A DNA stretch of 47,937 bases, from contig JAQUVM010000008.1 of assembly GCA_028693355.1 (NCBI GenBank), positions 1 to 47,937 of the forward strand, in the 5' to 3' direction. The notes under the pieces are model-generated. The model ran no database searches. It saw only the letters and a program-made list of their open reading frames with translations, and was not told the DNA's origin. This document shows positions 31,164 through 40,320 of this stretch, in pieces. Source of the DNA: Burkholderiales bacterium. Lineage in GTDB: Bacteria > Pseudomonadota > Gammaproteobacteria > Burkholderiales > UBA11063. The stretch's first letter is position 1. Each line of letters starts with the position of its first letter. The translations under genes and the position numbers were made by a program.

Positions 31164-31361
31164 ATGAAAAAATTACTAGCTGCTTTGATCGCTGGTTTGG
31201 CTCTTGTAGCATGTTCACACAATGCGGATTCAGCTTCTTCTGAAGCTTCTGCTACTGAAGCTTCTGCTACTACAACAGAAACTACAACAGAAACAACTAA
31301 TACTGCTGTTGAAGCATCTGCTCCTGAAGCTTCTGCTCCAGAAGCGTCTGCTGCACAATAA
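31164..31361 (+). CDS. Small Ser/Ala/Thr/Glu-rich lipoprotein
   Basis: 65 residues. The lipoprotein signal MKKLLAALIAGLALVAC puts the lipidated Cys at 17. The mature part is low-complexity: five E-A-S-A units (about residues 27-65) flanking a T/E block (TTTETTTETT). No fold is expected, rather an extended surface or periplasmic tail. AAAGG precedes the ATG and a strong terminator follows. Function unknown. The repeats could change length by slippage. Confidence 0.75.
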   Translation: MKKLLAALIAGLALVACSHNADSASSEASATEASATTTETTTETTNTAVEASAPEASAPEASAAQ

Positions 31362-31383
31362 TCTAACCAGATTCATTGCACTT

Positions 31384-31409
31384 AGCCAAGCTTTTTAGCT
31401 TGGCTTTTG
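31384..31409 (+). terminator. Rho-independent terminator after the small lipoprotein gene
   Basis: AGCCAAGCT (31384-31392) and AGCTTGGCT (31397-31405) form a perfect 9-bp stem with a 4-T loop, followed by TTTGTT. It ends 13 bases before pilM. Confidence 0.9.
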
Positions 31410-31421
31410 TTATATTTATAC

Positions 31422-32435
31422 ATGAACTTTGTGAAAAAATACAATAAACTTACTCAATTTTTGCGTAATGTTGTATCTGGATATACTACTAATCGTTGCG
31501 TTGGGATAGACATTGATTCTAGCTATATTAAGATGGTAGAACTAGAGCAAGATAGTCTGATTATTTCTAATTATGCTATAAGCAAAATTACAGCTAATAA
31601 TATAGAAATAAAATCTATACTAATTGAACATGTAGCAAGTATGCTAAATTACACATGGCATAGTTTTAATAAGAGATACGATCATGCCGCAATTAAGATA
31701 TTAAATTCTGATATTATTATAAAAGAATTGGCAGTACCAGCTGAAATTAGCACATTAGAAATTAATAATTATTTGCGTAATATTTTGATACAAGATCTAG
31801 GCATTGAAAATATTGAATTTGATTATAAAATTATTAAAATTGAAGATAGGCAACAATTAGCCCAAGTAGTTATTGCTAAAAAAGAGAAGCTCGAAGAGTC
31901 ACAGATATTGATGGAGCTTGCCGGTATTAAATTAGCAGCAATTGAAGTAGAAACATTTGCGCTAGAAAATTTATTTCGAATATTGCTTAAAAGTAATGGT
32001 ATAACAACTAGTATTTGGATAGTGGATATTGAGCATGATTATATAAGAGCATATTTTATTACTGATTCCCAAGTAGTTTATTCAGACACTATAGCAGTTA
32101 ATTACTTAAATTTGACAAAAAATGAATTGGAGTTTTTAGAGCATAATAATATTTTAAAACAGATAGTTGCTGATGTAAATAAATTGAGCCAAATTATTAA
32201 TTCAAACCTGATGGTACATGCTGATATACATTTTAATAAATATAATTTATATCTCATGGGAACTAATTCTATATTTCCTGGATTACAAGAAGAGATAATT
32301 AAAGGTGGGTTTATAGAAACATGCCGATTTATAGATGAACTTTTTCCGCCGCAGATAGCTATAACATCACGTAGTGAGTTTATGCAATTAGTGACTGCAA
32401 TTGCACTTGCTACTTGGGGGCATAACTTTGCATAG
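31422..32435 (+). CDS. pilM: Type IV pilus assembly protein PilM
   Basis: Cytoplasmic actin-like ATPase-fold protein that docks PilN at the inner-membrane platform. 337 residues. The N-terminal GIDIDSSYIKMVELE phosphate-1 motif is typical. I use the ATG at 31422; the longer frame starts within the terminator. No Shine-Dalgarno is seen, so this could be a leaderless message driven by the TATATT just upstream. Confidence 0.93.
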   Translation: MNFVKKYNKLTQFLRNVVSGYTTNRCVGIDIDSSYIKMVELEQDSLIISNYAISKITANNIEIKSILIEHVASMLNYTWHSFNKRYDHAAIKILNSDIIIKELAVPAEISTLEINNYLRNILIQDLGIENIEFDYKIIKIEDRQQLAQVVIAKKEKLEESQILMELAGIKLAAIEVETFALENLFRILLKSNGITTSIWIVDIEHDYIRAYFITDSQVVYSDTIAVNYLNLTKNELEFLEHNNILKQIVADVNKLSQIINSNLMVHADIHFNKYNLYLMGTNSIFPGLQEEIIKGGFIETCRFIDELFPPQIAITSRSEFMQLVTAIALATWGHNFA

Positions 32436-33000
32436 ACTTAATTTACATAATTACCGTGAAAAAATTATTTTGTATAAACAATATCGTGCATATTTATTTA
32501 TATCAGTTGCAATTGTTATTCCTTTAGTCATGAATCTAATATTCTTATGTTTTCTAGAAATATCAATATTAAAGCAGATAAATGTAAATAAAGTGTTTAA
32601 AGATAGCTTGAATAAGCTAGATGTGCAAATGGCACCCGCTTATGATTTTCAGAATAAATTAAATATAGCTAAAGAAAAGCTTGAGTTTATAAAGACATTA
32701 GAGAAAAATAAAACTGAAATGGTTGAAATTATTCAATACTTAGATAAATCAGTGCCATCACAAATTTATTTTACAAATTTAGAAATTTCTAAGAAAGATT
32801 CTTCTGTAAATTTTAAAGGTATTGCGCTAAATCCATTATATATCGCTCAATTTATAGATTCGTTACGTGAATCAAATGGAGTTTTTCAAAAACCACTTTT
32901 GCAAGCTAATAGTGTGTTAGATGATGGTAGTTATGCTTTTGAAATGAGTGCAAGTATTCATAATAAAACTTTAAAGCCAGAGTATGAATCAGAATATTAG
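32428..33000 (+). CDS. pilN: Type IV pilus assembly protein PilN
   Basis: Bitopic inner-membrane platform protein that binds PilM through its N-terminus. 190 residues from the TTG at 32428, with GGGGG seven bases upstream. The start HRLNLHNYREKII corresponds to the conserved INLLPYR-type PilM-binding motif, followed by one helix (about 20-45) and a periplasmic coiled coil. It overlaps pilM by 8 bases. Confidence 0.92.
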   Translation: MHRLNLHNYREKIILYKQYRAYLFISVAIVIPLVMNLIFLCFLEISILKQINVNKVFKDSLNKLDVQMAPAYDFQNKLNIAKEKLEFIKTLEKNKTEMVEIIQYLDKSVPSQIYFTNLEISKKDSSVNFKGIALNPLYIAQFIDSLRESNGVFQKPLLQANSVLDDGSYAFEMSASIHNKTLKPEYESEY

Positions 33001-33568
33001 GAAATTATTCACTGACAAGTTAAGCAAAATATATTTGTTGGATACCAAGATTTTAGGCTTTTTTACTCTTTTATTTATAGTACTTTTTAGTTATGTTTTG
33101 TATAAAAGTTATTTATCTGAATACCTGATTAAATTAGAAGTAGAACAGACTGAAGAAATAAATCTAAAAGAAGATATTGTGAAGTCTTCTATAATAATAA
33201 AAAGTATTCCATCGTTTACAAGCAAATTAGTAGAGTTAGATATATTAGATAAATCACTGGATGAGAAGTTATTTGCAAGTGGAGAAATATCATTAATAAT
33301 GATTTTATTTAGTGGGTTAGTAGAGGATTCGGGGTTAAACATAGTGAGCATTCAGCCTGACTCTGATGGGAATGTTCTAAAAAATAATATTTGGAGCAAG
33401 CAGATTAATATTTCCCTGCAAGGTAATGCAAAATCTCTAAGCTATTTTATTTCTGAATTAGTTACTGGACAGAAAATTATGCAGGTTAGTGAAATGAAAG
33501 TAGCTAGAGTAAACGATGATTTACTTGATATACATATGGTTATATCAATATTTTATTTGAGAAAATAA
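32984..33568 (+). CDS. pilO: Type IV pilus assembly protein PilO
   Basis: Inner-membrane partner of PilN. 194 residues: one helix near 25-45, a periplasmic coiled coil, then a ferredoxin-like domain. Identification rests mostly on size, topology and position. It overlaps pilN by 17 bases and abuts pilP. Confidence 0.9.
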   Translation: MNQNIRKLFTDKLSKIYLLDTKILGFFTLLFIVLFSYVLYKSYLSEYLIKLEVEQTEEINLKEDIVKSSIIIKSIPSFTSKLVELDILDKSLDEKLFASGEISLIMILFSGLVEDSGLNIVSIQPDSDGNVLKNNIWSKQINISLQGNAKSLSYFISELVTGQKIMQVSEMKVARVNDDLLDIHMVISIFYLRK

Positions 33569-34057
33569 GTGAATAAGTTCCGATTCAGCTTAGGTCTTAT
33601 TTTGTTTTTCAATTGCATGCTTGTGTATTCAAATAATTTAGATATTTTTTTATCGAATAATGAAAGTAATGGTTTATTTGTACAAGTTCCCAATGTTCCT
33701 AAGCTTGAGTCAAGTCAAAGCATCCATAAAACGTTGCAAATAAATTTTTTTAATAAATCAAAAAATGTACAAAAAAATGGAGTAGATTCAAATTTACAAG
33801 ATTTTAATCTAAATCAATTAACAGTAGTAGGAGTAATGGACTATAAGAAAAAAGAATATGCTTTTCTAAAAACCCCGTATGAAACAATACTGGTAAAAGT
33901 TGGTGATACTATAAAAAATGCAAAAATAATAAAAATTAATATAAATAATATTGAATTGGAGGAGGTTCAAATGCAAGATAATAAGGTGTATAAACGTAAG
34001 ATATATTTAAAGTTTAATTTGAGGAAAAATGATAATTTAATCTCAAAAGTTAATTAG
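33569..34057 (+). CDS. pilP: Type IV pilus assembly protein PilP
   Basis: Periplasmic protein linking PilN/PilO to the PilQ secretin. 162 residues, GTG start directly after the pilO stop. The signal-like N-terminus ends FFNC, a poor lipobox, so lipidation is uncertain. The C-terminal beta domain (LTVVGVMDYKKKEYAFLKTPYETILVKVGD) is the family core. Confidence 0.9.
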   Translation: MNKFRFSLGLILFFNCMLVYSNNLDIFLSNNESNGLFVQVPNVPKLESSQSIHKTLQINFFNKSKNVQKNGVDSNLQDFNLNQLTVVGVMDYKKKEYAFLKTPYETILVKVGDTIKNAKIIKININNIELEEVQMQDNKVYKRKIYLKFNLRKNDNLISKVN

Positions 34058-34059
34058 AT

Positions 34060-36234
34060 ATGCGAAAGATATTTAATTTATTAATATTTTATAGTTTAAC
34101 TAAGTTTGGCTTTGCTAATCAAATAATAAATGTAATCAATCATCAAGAGTCCTATGGACAAATTATTACATTTTATTTTTCTGAGCATTCACAAAAACCA
34201 ACTATTATGAAAGTTGGTAATGACTTAATTATGGATATCCCAAATGCAAGCTCTGTAAAGAGTTATTATGACTTTGAAAATAATTATATTTCTAGAATAT
34301 TATTAGCATCAGATCAAAATAAATTACGGGTTGTAATAAAAAATGGAGCTTTAGTTACTTATAATCTAGACCAAAGTGCAAAAGATATTAAGCTGATTTT
34401 TATGCAAGAAACTAAGCCGCATTTAATTCAAAAGAATAAACAACAAGGATTTACAACAGCGGTAAATAATTTATCTTTAATTAAAGATATCACGTTTGAG
34501 TTAGATGACTTATCTGGTGGGGTTATTACTACTAATTACTCATCCAATAATGGTCAAATAAAGATTAAAGAACAACGTGTAGGAGAGCGACTTTTTGTAA
34601 AACTAAATAATGTATCATTTAATGAGTCTATTATTGGACGAATGGATGTAAGGGATTTTTCTAGCCCTGTAAAATTTATTGATGTTAAGAAAGGTAGTGT
34701 TAATCAACTAAATATTGAACTTATTAATCGAAATATTTGGGATTATGCAATTTATCAGTTACAAAATAAATTAGTAATAAATATTCGCAAAAAAGATATT
34801 AAACCAGAAGGTAGAATTCCAAATTTAAATCAAACTAAAAGCGATAAAATAACCTTAAATTTTCAAGATATAGGTATAAGGTCATTATTACAGTTGCTTG
34901 CAGATTTTAGTGGTTATAATATTTTAGTAAGTGATTCTGTTAGTGGTAATATTTCATTACGATTAAATAACGTACCTTGGAATCAAGCATTACAAATTAT
35001 TTTGGACTCTAAAAACTTAGGTATGAGTAAAGATGGAAATGTTATTCATATTGCACCATCATCAGAGTTAGCTAGTATTAGTAAAGCAAAGCAAGAAAAT
35101 GAAAAGTCCCAAGAAGCAATTGAAGCAGTTGATTCACTAACCATTCATTTAAAATATGCTGTGGCATCAACCGTACAATCTATGTTGCAACAGGGAACTG
35201 CAAATCTAGCAAAAACTATCAATGCGCAAAATTTGAGTAATATGAGTAATAACTCAGCTAGTGGTTTAGTTAGTTTTGCAAGTCCAAATTCTACTAATAA
35301 GGCATTAAATATTAAAGATAAAGAAGATGACAACTCTAGTATGTTATCTGAGCGAGGAAGCATATTAATTGACGTCAGGACTAATATGCTTATAATCCAT
35401 GATACTCCAACTAGATTGAAAGAAATTAAGCAGCTTGTTGATAAGATAGATGTTCCTGTTAAGCAGGTACTAATAGAGGCTAGAATAGTTCAAGCATCAA
35501 ATAGCTTTGAACGCGATCTTGGCTCTAGGCTTTTATTGGCTGGATTAAATAATAATATCGTGGTTTCAAATAATTTAGAGAATGCACTTAGTATTGGCGG
35601 GAGTGGTTTTACAAACTCTATCTATAACAATAGTGGAACTGGCAAATTTATAAATTCTGATATGAGTACATATACAAAAGGAGGTATATCTGCTATTTTT
35701 AAACCTAATTCAAATACCATTATTGGTTTAGAAATAGATGCGATGGAATTACAGAGTGAAGGACGTACCATATCTAGTCCTAAGGTGATTACTGCAAATT
35801 ATCAAACTGCTAGTATTCAGCAAGGTATGCAAATTCCTTATCAGCAAGTTTCTAGTGCTGGTAACACTAATATAGCCTTTATAAATGCAACTTTAGCACT
35901 ACAGGTGACCCCTCAGATTACAAATGATGGTAATATTATGCTAAATGTGAGTATTCAGAAGAATTCTCCTAGTACAATGTATGTTCAATCAGTACCAGCT
36001 ATTGATACCAATAGTGTGAATACACAGGTTCTTGTGAAAGATGGTTCAACTATCTTAGTTGGTGGTATTTATATTGATGAGCAAGCTGTATCAGTACAAC
36101 AAATTCCTGGATTGGGGGATATCCCATATTTAGGATGGTTATTTAAGACGCAAAAAATAAAGAACGAAAAAAGAGAGTTATTGATTTTTATAACTCCACG
36201 TGTTTTAGTGAATGATTTATATGACAACAAATAA
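34060..36234 (+). CDS. pilQ: Type IV pilus secretin PilQ
   Basis: Outer-membrane gated channel through which the pilus exits. 724 residues. A signal sequence (about 1-19) is followed by an AMIN-like beta region (20-250), the STN domain (ITLNFQDIGIRSLLQLLADF), an N1 KH-like domain with a long Asn/Ser-rich insertion (about 375-440), and the secretin core ending VPGLGDIPYLGWLFK-like (IPGLGDIPYLGWLFKTQ). The 3' end overlaps aroK by 14 bases. Confidence 0.95.
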   Translation: MRKIFNLLIFYSLTKFGFANQIINVINHQESYGQIITFYFSEHSQKPTIMKVGNDLIMDIPNASSVKSYYDFENNYISRILLASDQNKLRVVIKNGALVTYNLDQSAKDIKLIFMQETKPHLIQKNKQQGFTTAVNNLSLIKDITFELDDLSGGVITTNYSSNNGQIKIKEQRVGERLFVKLNNVSFNESIIGRMDVRDFSSPVKFIDVKKGSVNQLNIELINRNIWDYAIYQLQNKLVINIRKKDIKPEGRIPNLNQTKSDKITLNFQDIGIRSLLQLLADFSGYNILVSDSVSGNISLRLNNVPWNQALQIILDSKNLGMSKDGNVIHIAPSSELASISKAKQENEKSQEAIEAVDSLTIHLKYAVASTVQSMLQQGTANLAKTINAQNLSNMSNNSASGLVSFASPNSTNKALNIKDKEDDNSSMLSERGSILIDVRTNMLIIHDTPTRLKEIKQLVDKIDVPVKQVLIEARIVQASNSFERDLGSRLLLAGLNNNIVVSNNLENALSIGGSGFTNSIYNNSGTGKFINSDMSTYTKGGISAIFKPNSNTIIGLEIDAMELQSEGRTISSPKVITANYQTASIQQGMQIPYQQVSSAGNTNIAFINATLALQVTPQITNDGNIMLNVSIQKNSPSTMYVQSVPAIDTNSVNTQVLVKDGSTILVGGIYIDEQAVSVQQIPGLGDIPYLGWLFKTQKIKNEKRELLIFITPRVLVNDLYDNK

Positions 36235-36748
36235 TAACATTATAATCGTTGGGATAACTGGAGTCGGCAAAACAACGATAGGTAAGTATCTTGCTGATTA
36301 TTTAGGTAAGCAATTTATTGATTTAGACAAATATATTGAATTTATGTGTGGCGTTGATATTCCTACCGTTTTTGAATTAGAAGGTGAGGAAGGATTTCGT
36401 AATCGTGAAACGCTTGCCTTAAGAAATATTTTACAAAGCTCAGATGATTTTGTTTTGTCATTGGGTGGTGGATGTGTAATACGTCCAGAAAACCGTCAAA
36501 TGATTATGCAAGATAATAGCTTTGTAGTTCAACTGATTGCAAGTCTTGATATTATTGTAGATAGGTTAATAAAGTCGCCAAATAAACGACCACTTTTAGC
36601 TAACCAAGACGTAAAACAAAAGGTTGAAAATCTATTTGAGTCGCGAAAAGGTTTTTATGATGCAGTTAGTGATGCTACGATTAATACTACTAATTTAAGA
36701 CCAATTCATGTCATAGAAAAAATTATTAATTTGGTAAATAACAAATAA
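36221..36748 (+). CDS. aroK: Shikimate kinase
   Basis: Aromatic amino-acid pathway: shikimate to shikimate 3-phosphate. 175 residues from the ATG at 36221. P-loop GITGVGKTTIGK, the shikimate-site IDLDKYIE, LEGEEGFRNRE and the LSLGGGCV glycine loop are present. pilQ-aroK is the common order in beta and gamma proteobacteria, but aroB, the usual next gene, is missing here. Confidence 0.95.
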   Translation: MTTNNNIIIVGITGVGKTTIGKYLADYLGKQFIDLDKYIEFMCGVDIPTVFELEGEEGFRNRETLALRNILQSSDDFVLSLGGGCVIRPENRQMIMQDNSFVVQLIASLDIIVDRLIKSPNKRPLLANQDVKQKVENLFESRKGFYDAVSDATINTTNLRPIHVIEKIINLVNNK

Positions 36749-36908
36749 ATAAGATAAAATGTTAGAGTGAAATTTTTGAATATAAGAAAAATATAGATTT
36801 TAAAGTAGTTTTTTGTTTATTAGAGGAAATGATAAGTAACAAAGTCCAAGAGTTTGATAGCGGTCTTTGTATTAGTTATAGATGTTGATTTTGCAATGGA
36901 GGTGCTGT

Positions 36909-38024
36909 ATGTTAGGTAAATTTAAAGATTCAGATTCTTACACTATGGGTGTCGAGCTTGAGTTACAATTAATTAATAACAAAACATTTGATTTAACTCA
37001 AACTAGCCCGCAAGTATTAGAGGTTTTATGGCAAAATAGTTTTGCTAAAAAACATTATACTCCTGAGATGACAGAAAGTATGATTGAAATTAATACAAGT
37101 GTTCATTTAAGCTATAGCGGATTATTAGCTGAGTTACATAAAATTCGAAGTACTTTGCTAACTGCTTGTGATGAAATGAATATCGGAGTAGCTGGTGGCG
37201 GTACACATCCATTCCAATGTTGGACAGAACAAAGTATTTTTGATAAACAAAGATATAAAGATCTCTACCAACGCTATGGCTATCTTGCTAAACGATTTAC
37301 AGTTTTTGGGCAGCATGTTCATATTGGCTGTAGCTCTGGTGATGATGCTTTGTACTTGCTGCATGCCTTGAATAGATTTGTTCCTCAGTTTATTGCTTTA
37401 TCTTCATCGTCTCCATTTGGTCGCGGAGTTGATACATTTTTTGATTCATCTAGATTAAACTCAGTATTTGCCTTCCCATTAAGTGGGCACGCTCCATTTA
37501 TTTTGGAGTGGGATACTTTTGATCGTGAGTACTTTTCGAAAATGGAACAAACTGGCACGATTCATAGCATGAAAGATTTTTATTGGGATGTTCGTCCTAA
37601 GCCTGAATTTGGTACAATTGAATTACGTGTTTGTGATACGCCTTTAACTGTAGAAAAAGCAGCTGTGATTGCCGTGTATTTACAAGTTCTTTGTAAGTAT
37701 TTATTAGAAGAGAGAGAATACTTACCTGCGAAAGATGATTATTTAGTGTATAGCTATAATCGTTTTCAAGCTTGTCGCTTTGGCTTGGATGGAGAAATTG
37801 TACATCCTAAAACATTTGAAAAAACTTTATTGCGTGATGATATTATGGCAACTATTGATAAATTAGAAAAACATGCTATTGACCTAAACGCATTAGATGC
37901 CCTACAAAAAGTAATCCAATTTATTGCCGAAGATAATGATGCTAATTATTTACGTGAGAAATTTAGCATATCTGAAAAGATTGAAGATGTGGTTAAAGCT
38001 TCAATAAATAAATTTAGACAGTAA
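36909..38024 (+). CDS. Glutamate-cysteine ligase-like carboxylate-amine ligase (GCS2/YbdK family)
   Basis: 371 residues from the ATG at 36909, preceded by GGAGG. Family features: MGVELELQLI with the metal-binding Glu residues, EMTESMIEINT, the VAGGGTHPFQCW segment, the FGQHVHIGC strand and FGTIELRVCDTPLT. Members form gamma-glutamylcysteine or related amides; some proteobacteria use this family for glutathione synthesis. No gshB is nearby, so glutathione synthesis is not proven. Confidence 0.88.
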   Translation: MLGKFKDSDSYTMGVELELQLINNKTFDLTQTSPQVLEVLWQNSFAKKHYTPEMTESMIEINTSVHLSYSGLLAELHKIRSTLLTACDEMNIGVAGGGTHPFQCWTEQSIFDKQRYKDLYQRYGYLAKRFTVFGQHVHIGCSSGDDALYLLHALNRFVPQFIALSSSSPFGRGVDTFFDSSRLNSVFAFPLSGHAPFILEWDTFDREYFSKMEQTGTIHSMKDFYWDVRPKPEFGTIELRVCDTPLTVEKAAVIAVYLQVLCKYLLEEREYLPAKDDYLVYSYNRFQACRFGLDGEIVHPKTFEKTLLRDDIMATIDKLEKHAIDLNALDALQKVIQFIAEDNDANYLREKFSISEKIEDVVKASINKFRQ

Positions 38025-38067
38025 GTTTTAAATAAAATAAAAAATGCTTTATTTGATATCTGTGTAT

Positions 38068-38091
38068 AAAAGTGCCCTTTGTGGCACTTTT
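38068..38091 (+). terminator. Rho-independent terminator at the left edge of cassette copy 1
   Basis: AAAAGTGCC (38068-38076) and GGCACTTTT (38083-38091) form a perfect 9-bp stem with a 6-base loop. It ends the glutamate-cysteine ligase-like gene and is the first element shared with the repeat at 45390. Confidence 0.85.
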
Positions 38092-38535
38092 GTTATTTAA
38101 AGCTCCCGACGGTGATATTACCATTAACTTCATCATAGAATGCCTATTTATGTTGCATTAGTCTACGTAATGTAGATTATTTTACGTTTATTGGGTGTTT
38201 TGTATCATATAATCTTGATTTTGGTTTTCTTCTTATATTAAAATACATATATGTGTGGATTGGAATAGTTATTTGCATATTTTATGCTAAATATATGATG
38301 ATTGTGTCTAATTTAATATGCTATACATTTTAATTTGATTGTTATTTATCTTTATAAAGTATTCTATGAATATAGATAAATAATAATTTATATATTATAA
38401 GGGAATTGAATGAAAAAGATATGTATACTACTTGCTAGCTCAGGGTTAGCATTAAGTATTGTAGGTTGTAACGAGGGAAACACTCCACAAACAACACAGA
38501 CTAAAAACTCTCTTCAAAAGTTAGATGCTTCACAA
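38068..38535 (+). repeat. Front cassette copy 1 (terminator, leader, lipoprotein signal)
   Basis: Direct repeat of 45390-45857 at a constant offset of 7322 with no gaps. My hand alignment gives about 36 mismatches in the 342 bases before the start codon, and fewer still in the first 110 coding bases; similarity then falls off sharply. It also contains a stretch (38101-38140) like the last codons of the histidine kinase gene, and a conserved TATAAT at 38208-38213. Confidence 0.92.
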
Positions 38536-40017
38536 GATGTTGTGAACGCAGATACACCAATAGTACAAGGAGCACCACAAGATACGTGGGTGAAACTAGG
38601 TCAGGGCGTATATCAACCAACAGGCTTACCAGCAACAGCTATTTGTATGAAAGATGCTGCAACACCAAATGCATTAAAACAACCCAAAGGTCATGTTTCT
38701 CTAAATGATCAAATTAGCGAAAAGCAGTTAAAAGAAAATTTAAATGTATCAGTAGGTGGCAAAGTTGGTTGGGGTTCATTCAGTGCATCAGCTTCAGCAA
38801 ACTTTGTAAAAAATGTACAAGATGATAGCTATACACGTAACTTCTCTTATTTACAAGACTTTGGTTGGAGTGCAGACTTTGAACCCCAAGACTTTGGAAA
38901 TGACAACCTAACAGCAATAGCACAAAAAGCATATGCAGCAGGAGTAAACCAGTTCTTAACTTACTGTGGAGATTCTTATGTAAGTAATGCCACAGCAGGA
39001 GCATTATTAGCAGTAAATGTTAAGATAGAGTTTGCCTCACACCAAGACGAACAAACATTTAATTCAAAAATGGGTGCTAAATTTGGTATAGGTAGCATAA
39101 CTAGTAATATCCAAAGTAGTGGATTAAACCAATCAATGAATGCAAGTATTTCAGTAGAAGCATTACAATTAGGTGGAGATACATCTAAATTACCATCAAT
39201 CTTTACTAAAGCATCATCTGGCGATTACTATGTAGCTAAATGTAGCTTCAAAGACTTAAATAGTTGTAACCAAATTATTAATGGTATCTTAACTTATGCT
39301 CAAACAGTTCAATCACAAGTAAAAGATGTAAGTGGTAATCCTATTAAAGATAGATTGTTCTACTATAATCCAACAATTACTAATTACACAGACGTAGGTA
39401 TAGACTTAACCACACCAACACCATCACGTGAAGTAGTATCAGCTCAAGCTAAACTTCAAGCAATGGTAGAATTAACAAATGAAGATTTAACCTTTGTAAA
39501 ACACTATCAGAAATCAGCAGTAGCTCAATACTTTGACGTTGATATGTCAAACTTCCTGAAAAGTGCAGAAAAAGCCTTATCAATGCGTCAAGACTATTTA
39601 TTATCACATGGTTTTGATTGTTATACATCAAAAGATATAGCGAACTGCCCTAAACTAGTAAATGAAGCTAGTGAAGTGTTTAATACGATAAATGAGTATA
39701 AGGTTGATCAGAGTAAGATTGAATACGTGAAATATGGGTGGTATAATACTTTTCCTAATGGTTCTATATATTTATTTGCTCCTATTTCTTTGAATGGAAA
39801 TTATTATAGTAAGCGAATTGCAGGCGATGGAGATTTGTCAGCAAAGATTGTTATTGATTCAAATAAAATTCTTCACTTATTTGGTACTCGGACTAATTAT
39901 TCGCTTAAGTTTGATGCAAATATGGTTGATACAAGTCATTATCAATCAGGAGGGTACTGTGATCCTAGCTGTAAGAATGCGGATGTTAGAATAAATATGG
40001 TACAAAATCCAAACTAA
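38410..40017 (+). CDS. Large lipoprotein with MACPF-like signature, copy 1 (candidate pore-forming effector)
   Basis: 535 residues. The lipoprotein signal ends SIVGC with lipidated Cys20, followed by a Thr/Gln/Asn-rich linker to about 55. GWGSF at 120-124 starts a Ser/Ala-rich strand pair. C-G-D-S-Y at 186-190, six residues, then G-A (197-198) matches the spacing of the MACPF signature [YW]-G-[TS]-H-[FY]-x6-G-G, though Tyr/His are replaced. Cys are paired in the middle (CSFKDLNSCN) and near the end (CDPSC). This suggests an exported lipid-anchored protein, possibly MACPF-like as in Bacteroides BSAP toxins, but the homology is weak and unconfirmed. The C-terminal 100 residues differ from copy 2. 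AAGGGAATTGA precedes the ATG. Confidence 0.65.
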   Translation: MKKICILLASSGLALSIVGCNEGNTPQTTQTKNSLQKLDASQDVVNADTPIVQGAPQDTWVKLGQGVYQPTGLPATAICMKDAATPNALKQPKGHVSLNDQISEKQLKENLNVSVGGKVGWGSFSASASANFVKNVQDDSYTRNFSYLQDFGWSADFEPQDFGNDNLTAIAQKAYAAGVNQFLTYCGDSYVSNATAGALLAVNVKIEFASHQDEQTFNSKMGAKFGIGSITSNIQSSGLNQSMNASISVEALQLGGDTSKLPSIFTKASSGDYYVAKCSFKDLNSCNQIINGILTYAQTVQSQVKDVSGNPIKDRLFYYNPTITNYTDVGIDLTTPTPSREVVSAQAKLQAMVELTNEDLTFVKHYQKSAVAQYFDVDMSNFLKSAEKALSMRQDYLLSHGFDCYTSKDIANCPKLVNEASEVFNTINEYKVDQSKIEYVKYGWYNTFPNGSIYLFAPISLNGNYYSKRIAGDGDLSAKIVIDSNKILHLFGTRTNYSLKFDANMVDTSHYQSGGYCDPSCKNADVRINMVQNPN

Positions 40018-40320
40018 AATAAATTAATTAATGTAAATAGAAGTATATCCATGAGTTGTAGAAGATTCATGGATATAAGCATATTATAGATTAGTTTTAA
40101 TTTTGAGATAAGAATGTCATAAACATTGTGTCAAAGAAATACAAGTACCAATTTTTATTGGTGTTTGTTGGTTATATTATGAACCATGTATTGCAATGGT
40201 TTATTGATATGGTATCATTGTTATAAATCTAAAAGTATTATAATATTATTTTGAGTACTATAATATTTTCTATGTGAAACATGTTACAATTACAGTATAA
40301 CTTTAATTGGAAATTATATC
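40018..40320. other. Intergenic region between lipoprotein 1 and the signalling operon
   Basis: Contains a strong inverted repeat at 40044-40077, a small perfect hairpin (ACCAAT-TTTT-ATTGGT, 40147-40162) and the palindrome AACATGTT at 40278-40285, 36 bases before the XRE gene, which could be its operator. AAGCATATTATAG also occurs downstream of lipoprotein 2. No ORF is worth calling. Confidence 0.5.
40044..40077 (+). repeat. Perfect 11-bp inverted repeat after lipoprotein 1
   Basis: TATATCCATGA (40044-40054) and TCATGGATATA (40067-40077) with a 12-base loop. No T-run follows, so a terminator is not certain; a transcript-end hairpin or binding site is possible. Confidence 0.6.
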
